A stretch of DNA of 63,939 bases from assembly GCA_027452005.1 (NCBI GenBank), contig DAIDHF010000001.1, positions 85,410 to 149,348 on the forward strand, written 5' to 3'. Below, piece by piece: positions 17,676 to 24,938 of this stretch. Made by a program: the position numbers and the translations under genes. The first letter of the stretch is position 1. Every line of letters begins with the position of its first letter. Source of the DNA: Acidimicrobiales bacterium (lineage in GTDB: Bacteria > Actinomycetota > Acidimicrobiia > Acidimicrobiales > JAKAVM01). The notes below the pieces were generated by a model. That model was not told the origin of the DNA. It worked only from the letters and a program-made list of their open reading frames with translations, and ran no database searches.

Positions 17676-18899
17676 TTGTCTATCGCTGATGAGATCGAGT
17701 TCTACACCTCTTTCAGTGATGGACTAGTTGTAAATCCAGGAGCGAGTGGAAGGTTTGGGGAGTATGGTGGCAGGTATATTCCTGAGTCACTTATCCCGGC
17801 CTGCAGAGATCTTGAGTTAAATTTCGACAATTGCTGGAATGATCCGGAGTTCAGATCAGACCTCTATGAGCTACTCACAACTTATGCAGGACGTCCCACG
17901 ACTCTGACGGAATGCAAGCAGCTTTCCAAGGAACTTGATTTGTTGGTTATGCTCAAACGCGAAGATCTTACCCATACTGGTTCTCACAAGATCAACAACG
18001 TATTAGGTCAGGCGTTGTTGGCTCAAAAGATGGGAAAGACTCGACTTATAGCTGAAACCGGAGCGGGTCAACACGGAGTTGCTACCGCCACGGCAGCTGC
18101 GGTTTTCGGGATGCAATGCACCGTGTACATGGGCGAGATTGACGTCAAGCGTCAAGAACTAAACGTCTTTAGGATGAAGCTTCTTGGAGCCGAAGTAGTG
18201 CCAGTAAGTTCAGGATCAAAAACGCTCAAAGATGCAATTAACGAGGCGTTCCGAGATTGGGTTGCTACAAGTGAGTATACCCACTACTGCGTGGGATCGG
18301 TGGTGGGCCCTCATCCATACCCTTGGATGGTGAGGGAGTTTCAGAGCATTATTGGCAATGAGGCCAGAGAACAGTGTCGAAGGCACCTAGAGGGATATGA
18401 CCCCGATTTCGTCGTGGCATGCGTAGGGGGTGGTTCAAACGCGGCTGGAACCTTTGCTGGATATCTGGCAACCGAATCAAATTTAGTGGGAGTAGAGGCC
18501 GAAGGGGGAGCAGCCATCTCAAAGGGGGCGATAGGGGTATTACATGGGATGAGAACTCGGCTCATGCAGGATGAAGATGGTCAGATCCTTGAGGCACACT
18601 CTATTTCGGCAGGACTGGACTATCCAGGGATTGGGCCCGAACACTCATATCTGTCGTCTGTTGGTAGGGTAACCTATGAATCGGTAAACGACGAAGAAGT
18701 TCTTAATGCATTTGGAACGCTATGTAGAACTGAAGGGATAGTTCCGGCCCTAGAGCCAGCTCATGCAATCGCCTGGGTGATTCGAGAGGCGGGCAAGAAG
18801 ATCCCCACTGGCTCAGCGGTACTTATTACCTTATCTGGGCGCGGGGATAAAGATGTGCAGCAGGTAATGGAGATTCTTCAAGGCAAACGGGAGAATTAG
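17676..18899 (+). CDS. trpB: Tryptophan synthase beta subunit
   Basis: TrpB joins indole and serine using PLP. Visible are RFGEYGGRYIPE at the N-terminus, THTGSHKINNVLGQ with the PLP Lys, AETGAGQHGVATATA, the phosphate loop CVGGGSNAAG, and LSGRGDKDV at the end. The frame is open from a TTG at 17658, but a textbook AGGAGG at 17664-17669 sits inside that extension, 6 nt before another TTG at 17676. I therefore start the gene at 17676. A 182-bp gap separates it from trpF, and I found no T-box or Trp-rich leader peptide there. trpA follows after 2 nt. Confidence 0.95.
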   Translation: MSIADEIEFYTSFSDGLVVNPGASGRFGEYGGRYIPESLIPACRDLELNFDNCWNDPEFRSDLYELLTTYAGRPTTLTECKQLSKELDLLVMLKREDLTHTGSHKINNVLGQALLAQKMGKTRLIAETGAGQHGVATATAAAVFGMQCTVYMGEIDVKRQELNVFRMKLLGAEVVPVSSGSKTLKDAINEAFRDWVATSEYTHYCVGSVVGPHPYPWMVREFQSIIGNEAREQCRRHLEGYDPDFVVACVGGGSNAAGTFAGYLATESNLVGVEAEGGAAISKGAIGVLHGMRTRLMQDEDGQILEAHSISAGLDYPGIGPEHSYLSSVGRVTYESVNDEEVLNAFGTLCRTEGIVPALEPAHAIAWVIREAGKKIPTGSAVLITLSGRGDKDVQQVMEILQGKREN

Positions 18900-18901
18900 T
18901 C

Positions 18902-19744
18902 GTGACTAGGTTGGGTCAGATTCTGGAGGAAAAGCGCACACTGGGCCGTAAGATCTTGATGATCTATATTACCGGGGGACTTTACGTTGAGCGTGGTGGT
19001 AATCGCTACGGTACGCTTGACTACTGCGCCGAGTTTGCGTCACGTGGACTTGATTGCATCGAAATCGGCATACCTTTTTCCGATCCGGTTATGGACGGTC
19101 CAATAATTCAACGGGCATCTCAACTGGCTTTGGAGCAGGGTGCAACCGTCGATGCGATTTTACAAGACCTTGGGAGATTAGACGAGATCTTTGGGACAAG
19201 TTCGAGTGGCCAGGATTCAATCGGGACTGTGGTAATGACTTATTACAACCTCGTTCACCAGTATTCTCCAGAGAGATTTGCTAAGAGATTGGTAGAGACA
19301 AGAGTAATGGGAACCGTATTACCGGATTTGCCGCTTTGCGAGTCGGCTAGGTGGCTAGAGTTGGCCCAGCAAAATGAGATAGCCCATAATTTGCTGGCAG
19401 CACCAACAACTCCGGACGAAGATTTGAAGGAGATCTGCAACAAGTCATCGGGTTTTGTGTATGCGGTTGGGATCTTGGGGGTCACCGGGATGCGAGACTC
19501 GATAAGTGAGTCTGGAAAAGTTTTGGCAGGGCGGATCAAGGAGATTTCAAACCGATGCGTCCTGGTCGGTGTTGGAGTTTCCAGTCCAGAACAGGCCCAG
19601 GGCCAGTGCACTATGGCCGATGGGGTAATTGTTGGTTCAGCCGTGATGGACCGAATCCTAAAAGGAGATTCGCCAAATGAGGTTGCAAGGTTCGTTGGTG
19701 AACTGCGTGAGGCAATTGGTGATGAAGTCGGAGTGTCGGCCTAG
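18902..19744 (+). CDS. trpA: Tryptophan synthase alpha subunit
   Basis: TrpA splits indole-3-glycerol phosphate to indole, which is channelled to TrpB. The catalytic Glu lies in CIEIGIPFSDP and the catalytic Asp follows in the DPVMDGP segment; then come TYYNLVHQYSPERF, GTVLPDLPL and the phosphate region VGVGVSSPEQA. It has 280 residues, slightly longer than usual (about 265) owing to an extra N-terminal loop (TGGLYVERGGNRYG). The start is GTG, 2 nt after trpB. A bidirectional terminator candidate follows at 19764-19788. Confidence 0.93.
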   Translation: MTRLGQILEEKRTLGRKILMIYITGGLYVERGGNRYGTLDYCAEFASRGLDCIEIGIPFSDPVMDGPIIQRASQLALEQGATVDAILQDLGRLDEIFGTSSSGQDSIGTVVMTYYNLVHQYSPERFAKRLVETRVMGTVLPDLPLCESARWLELAQQNEIAHNLLAAPTTPDEDLKEICNKSSGFVYAVGILGVTGMRDSISESGKVLAGRIKEISNRCVLVGVGVSSPEQAQGQCTMADGVIVGSAVMDRILKGDSPNEVARFVGELREAIGDEVGVSA

Positions 19745-19763
19745 CCTGTCTTTTCAGACAAGA

Positions 19764-19788
19764 GAAAAACCGGGACTTTCCCGCTTTT
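19764..19788. terminator. Bidirectional intrinsic terminator between trpA and fabF
   Basis: The hairpin CGGGA-CTT-TCCCG (19771-19783) is followed on the plus strand by CTTTT and on the minus strand by GTTTTT. It sits between two convergent operons, which fits a shared terminator. The stem is short (5 bp). Confidence 0.6.
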
Positions 19789-19839
19789 ACCGGGTCGATG
19801 TTCTCAATTAGAACCGGCCTTAGTACTTACCGAGACGGA

Positions 19840-21054
19840 CTAGGGCCCGGGAGGGGCTATGACCAAACTCCCGTTGTGTCCGCCAAATCCAAATGAGTTC
19901 GAAATAATCGGACCGGGTTCCCAATTCCTGGGAGCACCATAAACTACGTCTAGTTCTATCTCGGGATCGAGATTTACCAACCCGGCCGTGGGGGGGATCT
20001 GTTGGTTTGTAATTGTAAGGATGCTAGCCACCGCTTCAATGGCTCCAGCGGCGCCAGCAGCATGCCCGGTAACACCTTTAATGGAAGTTACAGGCGGTCC
20101 CGTACGGCCAAATACCTTATTGATGGCATCAGCCTCAGCCTTATCGTTGAGCTGGGTAGAGGTCCCGTGTGCATTGATGTGGGCTATGTCGCTGGGACCT
20201 AGTCCGGCGTCGTCGAGGGCCCTTTGCATGCAGTGTGCGGCTCCGGAACCATCTGGTGCTGGTGCCGTAATGTGGTAGGCGTCAGCCGTACTAGCAGCAC
20301 CTAGAATCTCGGCGTATATCCGTGCTCCACGAGACACGGCATTAGAGTATTCCTCCAATATCAAAACAGCGGCACCTTCGGCCAGCATAAATCCATCCCG
20401 CTCAAGGTCAAAGGGCCTCGATATCCCTACCGTGGACAGCGCGGTCATATTTCCAAAGGCCGCCGTCCCAACCTGGGTTATTGGGGCCTCGCTGGCTCCG
20501 GTAACTACCACTGAACATCGACCACTTGCGACCAATCTGGCGGCATTTCCAATTGCGTGGGTTCCGGCAGCACAAGCCGTTACAATGGCCTCAGATGGGC
20601 CCTGAAGGCCAAATCGCATTGAAATATTGGCACAGCCGGCGTTTGCCATCATCATGGGCACTAAAAATGGTGAAACCTTCCTGGGACCACCCTCGTGCAT
20701 CTGAATAATCTGCTTTTCAAGGGTATCTAGGCCACCCACGCCAGCTCCCATGATGACCCCGACCTGTGCGGGATCTCGACATATGGCGTCAATCCCACCG
20801 GCGTCGTCTACGGCCATCTGGGCGGCCGCTACGTTGAATTGAGAAAACCGGTCTACCCGCCGGGCTTCCTTGGGATTGAACCACTTGGTGGGATCAAAGT
20901 CCTTTACCGTCCTAATTCCCTCAGGGGCAGGTCCCAAGAGGCCTGTCCAAAATTCCTCGGGACCGATTCCACAACAAGACACAATCCCAAGTCCGGTAAC
21001 GGCGACTCGAAACGGGGTTACAGATTTCTCTGCGTCGCCCCAGGCAATTCTCAT
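19840..21054 (-). CDS. fabF: 3-oxoacyl-ACP synthase II
   Basis: This elongating ketosynthase of type II fatty acid synthesis has 404 residues. The triad is visible: Cys161 in VTACAAGTHAIG, His in HINAHGTSTQLND, and His in GVTGHAAGAAGAIEA. The N-terminal strand VTGLGIVSCCG is typical. It is the last gene of the fab cluster, and its ATG overlaps the acpP stop (ATGA). It is convergent with trpA. Confidence 0.94.
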   Translation of the reverse strand: MRIAWGDAEKSVTPFRVAVTGLGIVSCCGIGPEEFWTGLLGPAPEGIRTVKDFDPTKWFNPKEARRVDRFSQFNVAAAQMAVDDAGGIDAICRDPAQVGVIMGAGVGGLDTLEKQIIQMHEGGPRKVSPFLVPMMMANAGCANISMRFGLQGPSEAIVTACAAGTHAIGNAARLVASGRCSVVVTGASEAPITQVGTAAFGNMTALSTVGISRPFDLERDGFMLAEGAAVLILEEYSNAVSRGARIYAEILGAASTADAYHITAPAPDGSGAAHCMQRALDDAGLGPSDIAHINAHGTSTQLNDKAEADAINKVFGRTGPPVTSIKGVTGHAAGAAGAIEAVASILTITNQQIPPTAGLVNLDPEIELDVVYGAPRNWEPGPIISNSFGFGGHNGSLVIAPPGP

Positions 21055-21290
21055 AGTTTTGACACAACTAGATCAAATGCTTGACCTACTGTTTCTACTC
21101 CTTCGAGTTCTGACTCGTCCACGGTGATATTGAAGTTCTCTTCCAGGGCCATAACAAGCTCTACTAGATCTAGACTATCTGCATCTAAGTCGTCGCCAAA
21201 TCTAGCCTCTTTGACGACCTGATCAGGCGAAACCTGGAGCACGTCAACAGCACATGATCGAAAAGTTTCAAATGCCTCTGTCTCGTTCAT
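21051..21290 (-). CDS. acpP: Acyl carrier protein
   Basis: The 79-residue, highly acidic four-helix protein has the phosphopantetheine attachment Ser39 in DADSLDLVELVMALE. It carries the growing acyl chain for FabF, FabG and FabH encoded beside it. AAGGAT lies upstream of its ATG within the 68-bp gap after fabG. No holo-ACP synthase gene is in the window. Confidence 0.95.
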   Translation of the reverse strand: MNETEAFETFRSCAVDVLQVSPDQVVKEARFGDDLDADSLDLVELVMALEENFNITVDESELEGVETVGQAFDLVVSKL

Positions 21291-21358
21291 AAAAGTATAA
21301 ATATCCTTTCAGGGTAATTGAGTTTGCTATTTTGTTGAGCCTTTTTGATGTGAATGGT

Positions 21359-22156
21359 CTATCCTCCCATTCCCAGTCCACCGTCAACCGCAATATTGGT
21401 TCCGGTAATATATGAAGCATAATCGGACCCTAAAAATACCGCTAACCGGGCTACATCACAAGGATTCCCAACCCGCTCCATGGGGATTCTCTCACTAATT
21501 TTGGCCAGCTGGTCTGCGCTTAGACCACCGAGCATGTCGGTATCGATTGCACCGGGTGAGATCACGTTAACCGTAATTGACCGACTTGCCAGTTCTCTGG
21601 CCATCGACCGGGCAAGCCCGATCAAGCCAGCCTTTGAGGCACTGTAGTTGGCTTGACCGGCCTGACCAAGCATCCCTGATACTGAAGCTATAAAAATTAT
21701 GGAACCTCGACGAGCTCGTAGCATTTTTGTTGCGGCCCTTCGGGCAACGTTGAAGGTGCCGGTTAGATTGGTATCTAGTACTTGCCTCCACTGATCGTTA
21801 GACATCCGGATAGTGAGTTGATCCCTCGTAATTCCGGCGTTCGCAATAACGACGTCGCAAATTCCGAAGGTGTCTTCAATATTACTAAAGGCTAAATCAA
21901 CCGAGTCGCTTGAACGAACGTCACAGGTCACAAACTTTACTTTGGTCTCATCAAGGACAAATTCCGGATAGTGCTCTTTGAAATATCCGGACAGCCCCAT
22001 AAGGATTTTGGCTATCGAATTGGGATCACTTTCTCGAACGCCCAGTCCCACGCTGCATCCGGCCTTCAAGAATTCACCGGCGCATGCAAGCCCGATACCT
22101 CTAGAGGCACCCACGACAAAGACAACTTTTCCAGGGCTATTAGTTAGCATTTTCAT
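21359..22156 (-). CDS. fabG: 3-oxoacyl-ACP reductase (SDR family)
   Basis: This NADPH-dependent short-chain dehydrogenase reduces 3-oxoacyl-ACP. The cofactor site VVGASRGIGLACAG, the NAG motif in VIANAGITRD, the active site Ser in FIASVSGML, and Tyr/Lys in NYSASKAGLIGLARS are present. It ends with SYITGTNIAVDGGLGMGG, typical of FabG. It is 265 residues long, with about 15 extra residues in the early region between strands 2 and 3. Its place between fabH and acpP makes the assignment secure. Confidence 0.92.
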   Translation of the reverse strand: MKMLTNSPGKVVFVVGASRGIGLACAGEFLKAGCSVGLGVRESDPNSIAKILMGLSGYFKEHYPEFVLDETKVKFVTCDVRSSDSVDLAFSNIEDTFGICDVVIANAGITRDQLTIRMSNDQWRQVLDTNLTGTFNVARRAATKMLRARRGSIIFIASVSGMLGQAGQANYSASKAGLIGLARSMARELASRSITVNVISPGAIDTDMLGGLSADQLAKISERIPMERVGNPCDVARLAVFLGSDYASYITGTNIAVDGGLGMGG

Positions 22157-22193
22157 CCACGTTTATGATTCACCAGTGATCTTGTCAATCGCT

Positions 22194-23144
22194 CTACTGT
22201 TTTGAGTTTCCCCATCTAACGACCATAGAAGCCCAGGTCATGCCAGCCCCAAAACCAGCTAGCAGGACGTGGTCACCGTGAGATATTCTCCCCTTGTCGG
22301 CTGCCTCGCATAGGGCCAATGGAATTGAGGCAGAAGAAGTATTGCCGGTTCGGTCCAACACGATTGCAAGGCGGTCTTCTGGAATCTCGAGCCGTTGGGC
22401 TGCAGCGTCAATGATTCGCTTGTTTGCTTGGTGGGGGACGAATAGGGCAATCGCATCGGAGGTCAATTTAGACTGCTCGAGTGCCGAGTTTGCAGAGTCG
22501 ATCGTAGCCCGTACAGCTTTTCGAAATACCTCTTTGCCCTCCATTGTGATATATCCACCTTTGTTACACCAGAGCAAGTGAAGGGCACTAGTGTCTATTC
22601 CTAAGTCCCATCCCCTCAAACAGGCCTCTCCGGGGGTTGCTTTTAGTACAAGGGCGCCAGCACCGTCGGCAAAAAGTACTGCAGTTGACCGATCGTCTTT
22701 ATCAATAATGTTTGACAACGTATCACAGCCGATTATCAATATATTGTCCAATCCAGCCTGGAGCATTGAGTGTCCGACCACAAATGCGTAAGTAAAACCC
22801 GCACATGCGGCATCTAAGTCAAAGGTTCCGCAGGAATACCCAAGTTCTCCAGCAATTACTGCAGAAGTTGCCGGTACTGTCTGATCTGAAGTGGCCGTCG
22901 ACAAAATTACCAGGTCAAGTTCTCCTGGGGTAAGACCAGCCATGTCAAGGGCCCGTGAAGCGGCCGTAATTGACAGGCTCGCCGTTGTCCCTCCCCATCT
23001 CCTCTCGTGGATGCCTGTTCGTTCGCGAATCCACTCATCGGAGGTGTCTAAGCGGGCCTGGAAATCAGCGTTGGTCACTACCTGATCGGGAAGAGCTGAA
23101 CCCCAGCCGACAATAGAACTTCCCCTGCCCGAGAGACCGGGCAC
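22194..23144 (-). CDS. fabH: 3-oxoacyl-ACP synthase III
   Basis: FabH starts fatty acid synthesis by condensing an acyl-CoA primer with malonyl-ACP. The triad is Cys114 in DAACAGFTYA, His in FVPHQANKRIID, and Asn in DRTGNTSSASIPLAL. The family N-terminus IVGWGSALPDQVVTN and TSDEWIRERTGI are clear. The start is GTG at 23144. Primer preference (acetyl or branched) cannot be decided by eye. Confidence 0.93.
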   Translation of the reverse strand: MPGLSGRGSSIVGWGSALPDQVVTNADFQARLDTSDEWIRERTGIHERRWGGTTASLSITAASRALDMAGLTPGELDLVILSTATSDQTVPATSAVIAGELGYSCGTFDLDAACAGFTYAFVVGHSMLQAGLDNILIIGCDTLSNIIDKDDRSTAVLFADGAGALVLKATPGEACLRGWDLGIDTSALHLLWCNKGGYITMEGKEVFRKAVRATIDSANSALEQSKLTSDAIALFVPHQANKRIIDAAAQRLEIPEDRLAIVLDRTGNTSSASIPLALCEAADKGRISHGDHVLLAGFGAGMTWASMVVRWGNSKQ

Positions 23145-23207
23145 GGTGGCTGAAGACCCGACCGTTCGCTTTTGAGAGGCCGGTTGAATTTGATTGTTGT
23201 CTATTGT

Positions 23208-24497
23208 CTAATCCTCATCTACTGTAAGCCAGGCCAAAGGTTGACCTACTGCTACTCTCTCACCGGGCATCACCAAAAATCCCATAAGATTACCTTGGAA
23301 TTGGCTCAATACGGGTACTTCAGAAACCTCTCCTATGCTATCGCCAATATGAACCGGAAAGAAGCCAACCCCCGGAGCTGATTGAACTGTTGCTTCCCGC
23401 ACTTTGGCGTCTCCGATGGACTTTCCCGCGCCCTGATTGGGCAAGTGGCGCGCTGAAGGTGAATTGGCTCCTAGAGATGGGCTGGGATCGAAGATTCCGG
23501 CGATTGGGGACACTATGACCCGCTCGGCTATGTGGGTATGTTCGCCTCCGTGGGAGGCTACATAAGCCTGAAGAGGTTTACCGTCTGATAAAACCCCTAA
23601 GAGAAACTCGATGTCGTCTGGCTTGGCGACGACGAGGGCCTTTGAGTCACCAACGATTCTGCGGGCCAGACCTACCAATACTCCACCTGTCCCGACCTCA
23701 ATATAGGCCCTTGCACCCAGAGCTTCAAATGTCTCTAAGGTTTGATGCCAACGCACCGGGCTACAGAGTTGTGCAGACAACAGTGAACTCCACTCCCCAC
23801 CAAGGGGGTGGACTTTAGCATCTACATTGGCCACAACCGGAATTTCAGGATCTTCAAACTGAACCGTTCCTAGGGCTTTACGGAGGCGATCTTTTGCACT
23901 CGACATAAGCGGACTGTGAAAGGCTCCTCCAACCGGAATCGACAAGACCTTTTTTGCCCCCATCTCCTTGGCTACCCGAGTTACGCACTCGATGCCCTGT
24001 GGCGTTCCAGCTACAACGATCTGACCTGGTGCGTTGAAATTGGCCACCCAGACATCGGCTTCGGCTCGCATACAGGCCGCCATTGCGTCGTCATCTCCCA
24101 AACCCAAAATCGCAGCCATAGTTCCCGAGGACTCTTCAGCGGCGGCTTGCATGGCCTCCCCGCGTTCGACCACCAAATTTATCCCATCCTCCAGGGCCAG
24201 GGCTCCACTTGCCACCAGGGCCGTGTACTCACCCAGACTGTGACCGGCAACGCCGCCCGGTTCCAGTCCAACTCTCTCTAGAGCATCTAGGGCAATCAGG
24301 CTTGATACGAAGGTCACGAGTTGGGCGTTGCGGGTTTGGCGGAGTTCGTCCTTGTCAGCCTCTAGGAGTAAGTGAGCCACGTCACGCCCAGAAAGGTCGG
24401 AGGCAACTTGCACAATCTCCCATGACGGATGGTCAACCCAAACGGCCCCCATTCCGGGTCTTTGGGAGCCTTGACCTGGGAAGGTAAAAACAATCAC
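23208..24497 (-). CDS. fabD: Malonyl-CoA:ACP transacylase with C-terminal biotinyl/lipoyl-like extension
   Basis: The catalytic part (residues 1 to about 300) loads malonate onto ACP. It shows FTFPGQGSQRPGMG, the nucleophile Ser87 in GHSLGEYTALV, and His194 in GGAFHSPLM. FabD proteins are normally about 300-310 residues; this one has 429. The extra 120 residues contain VIVSPIAGIFDPSP and, at the end, FQGNLMGFLVMPGERVAVGQPLAWL, which resemble the two halves of a biotinyl/lipoyl hammerhead fold. The beta-turn with the modifiable Lys (EAMKM-like) is absent, so the domain should not be biotinylated or lipoylated. That reading of the tail is inference. The start is GTG. It is the first gene of the fab cluster. 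Confidence 0.92.
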   Translation of the reverse strand: MIVFTFPGQGSQRPGMGAVWVDHPSWEIVQVASDLSGRDVAHLLLEADKDELRQTRNAQLVTFVSSLIALDALERVGLEPGGVAGHSLGEYTALVASGALALEDGINLVVERGEAMQAAAEESSGTMAAILGLGDDDAMAACMRAEADVWVANFNAPGQIVVAGTPQGIECVTRVAKEMGAKKVLSIPVGGAFHSPLMSSAKDRLRKALGTVQFEDPEIPVVANVDAKVHPLGGEWSSLLSAQLCSPVRWHQTLETFEALGARAYIEVGTGGVLVGLARRIVGDSKALVVAKPDDIEFLLGVLSDGKPLQAYVASHGGEHTHIAERVIVSPIAGIFDPSPSLGANSPSARHLPNQGAGKSIGDAKVREATVQSAPGVGFFPVHIGDSIGEVSEVPVLSQFQGNLMGFLVMPGERVAVGQPLAWLTVDED

Positions 24498-24661
24498 GGT
24501 AGTTGCAACCTTCGGCCAGCCCCTTCAAGTCGGAGTCGATTCAAGAAAATGCAAAATCGTCGGTTATGTCGGAGTATCGGTGCTTCTAAGTGGTTGTAAC
24601 TATCTGTAATCATGCAACTCTAGGGTGGTCGTGGAGGCTTTTCAACTACGGGCCCCACTAG

Positions 24662-24689
24662 ATAATAGAACAAATTCTACCCCTTGTAA
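24662..24689 (-). promoter_or_regulatory. Candidate sigma-70-type promoter for the fab operon
   Basis: Reading the minus strand, TTACAA (24684-24689) and TATTAT (24662-24667) are separated by 16 nt. This would place the transcript start near 24655 and give a leader of about 155 nt before fabD. Both boxes are near-consensus. It is a pattern match only. Confidence 0.45.
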
Positions 24690-24691
24690 TT

Positions 24692-24705
24692 TTACCGATC
24701 GGTAA
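24692..24705. promoter_or_regulatory. Perfect 14-bp palindrome, candidate operator
   Basis: TTACCGATCGGTAA is its own reverse complement. It sits 2 bp upstream of the candidate fab -35 box and about 57 bp upstream of tRNA-Leu. Palindromes of this size and shape are typical for TetR-family dimers. No regulator gene is adjacent, so the protein that binds is unknown. Confidence 0.5.
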
Positions 24706-24761
24706 TAAATAAGCAGAATAAGCTGGATATTTCTGCGTTATGCTAGATTCCACTATGGCAA

Positions 24762-24845
24762 GCCCGGGTGGTGGAATCGGTAGACACGGGGGCCTCAAAA
24801 GCCCTTGCTCTTACGGGCGTGCGGGTTCGAGTCCCGCCCCGGGCA
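24762..24845 (+). tRNA. tRNA-Leu (anticodon CAA)
   Basis: The acceptor stem GCCCGGG pairs with CCCGGGC, followed by discriminator A. The anticodon loop CTCAAAA carries CAA on a GGGGC/GCCCT stem. A long class II variable arm and the T-arm GCGGGTTCGAGTCCCGC are present. The 3' CCA is not encoded (CCG follows). The gene stands alone between the divergent fab promoter and a convergent acyltransferase gene. Confidence 0.95.
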
Positions 24846-24858
24846 CCGAACCTTGCTA

Positions 24859-24880
24859 ATAGTGATAGGTCGATCACTAT
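24859..24880 (+). terminator. Small hairpin after tRNA-Leu
   Basis: ATAGTGA (24859-24865) and TCACTAT (24874-24880) are perfect complements around an 8-nt loop, 14 nt beyond the tRNA. It may end or process the tRNA transcript. There is no U-run next to it, so the terminator role is uncertain. Confidence 0.35.
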
Positions 24881-24938
24881 ATGTAGGCCGAGTTTTACCT
24901 AGAAGGCGAAATGCCTCTTGCGTTGGGTGGGGAAGGAT

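Noticed and set aside
24762..24938. tRNA-Leu as an integration site for a genomic island
   Set aside because: No integrase is adjacent and no repeat of the tRNA 3' end was found downstream in the window; the neighbouring genes look like ordinary chromosome.
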